The position numbers were made by a program, and so were the translations under genes. The notes below the pieces were generated by a model. It had not been told where the DNA came from. It saw only the letters and a program-made list of their open reading frames with translations, and did no database searches. 64,000 nucleotides of DNA from Streptococcus mitis (lineage in GTDB: Bacteria; Bacillota; Bacilli; Lactobacillales; Streptococcaceae), in NCBI RefSeq assembly GCF_000722685.1, contig NZ_JPFV01000008.1:149258-213257 (forward strand), in the 5' to 3' direction. Position 1 is the first letter of the stretch. Every line of letters starts with the position of its first letter. Of the stretch, positions 63,745 through 64,000 are shown piece after piece.

Positions 63745-64000
63745 GATTTTCAAATAGCGATGTAACATTATATAGCTTGATAGGAATGTCTAGGAATAAG
63801 GTGAATGTAACCAATATTTATAAAGCAAAATAAGAATTAAGAGTTAACGAAATCAGGAAATAGCTGAAATATTCGTTTGCTCTTTTTGTATTTTTAATTC
63901 TGTTAAAAAGAGTGTTTTGAGTCAAAAAGAATATTTCTAGCTTACTCTTTTCATTTTATTTTAAGATGGAAAGAATATTTTTTATTTTAAAAAATTCTCT

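Noticed and set aside
1..64000. CRISPR array or prophage
   Set aside because: No regularly spaced repeats and no phage structural, integrase or lysis genes were seen; the only mobile element is the IS3 copy.

Overview
The window is chromosomal DNA of a Mitis-group Streptococcus (S. pneumoniae, S. pseudopneumoniae or S. mitis). The evidence is three pneumococcal BOX elements, the psaR, codY, murT/gatD, vex/vncRS and fba genes, a PrtA-type LPXTG serine protease, and AT-rich coding with AAGGAG ribosome sites. No database was consulted; comparisons with S. pneumoniae gene order are from memory.

Layout. 1-9.9 kb: end of dtd, two small paralogous membrane proteins, pnuC, psaR, a phosphoesterase, an Rrf2 regulator, a YdcF-like gene broken by an amber codon, a DUF2974 hydrolase, a TetR regulator with a membrane-anchored flavoreductase, and a Bce-like two-component system. 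10-13.7 kb: decayed accessory segment with an XRE regulator carrying three stops, the 3' end of a radical-SAM/SPASM gene, an intact but short ABC exporter and an IS3-family element. 14-25.5 kb: DUF389 protein, thrS with a T-box, rpsO with an apparent 1-nt frameshift, a run of four terminators inside a duplicated 112-bp repeat, a siderophore-type iron importer with a linked esterase, plsC and a P-type ATPase. 25.5-44.6 kb: housekeeping blocks (trmK, Nif3, galE, glycosyltransferase, cmk, truA-pdxK-pdxU, pepQ, murT-gatD, a likely hypothiocyanous acid reductase, cshA, codY-pncA). 44.7-64 kb: tRNA-Leu, vex123-vncRS, fba, a low-GC methyltransferase, an ABC-2 exporter, prtA and a LiaF-like membrane protein.

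The gene order runs downward through the pneumococcal SP_1644-SP_1583 interval and then upward through SP_0599-SP_0641, switching at the tRNA-Leu. This suggests an inversion about the replication terminus relative to S. pneumoniae TIGR4.

Functional links: PsaR (Mn/Zn) is encoded here and prtA, a known PsaR target, lies at the other end. CodY has a near-consensus CodY box over its own promoter. The TetR protein has inverted repeats both before itself and before the reductase. The most unusual items are the decayed peptide-modification (RiPP-like) locus at 10.4-12.2 kb, the rpsO frameshift in a poly-A run, the iron importer/esterase operon, and the stacked-terminator repeat region.
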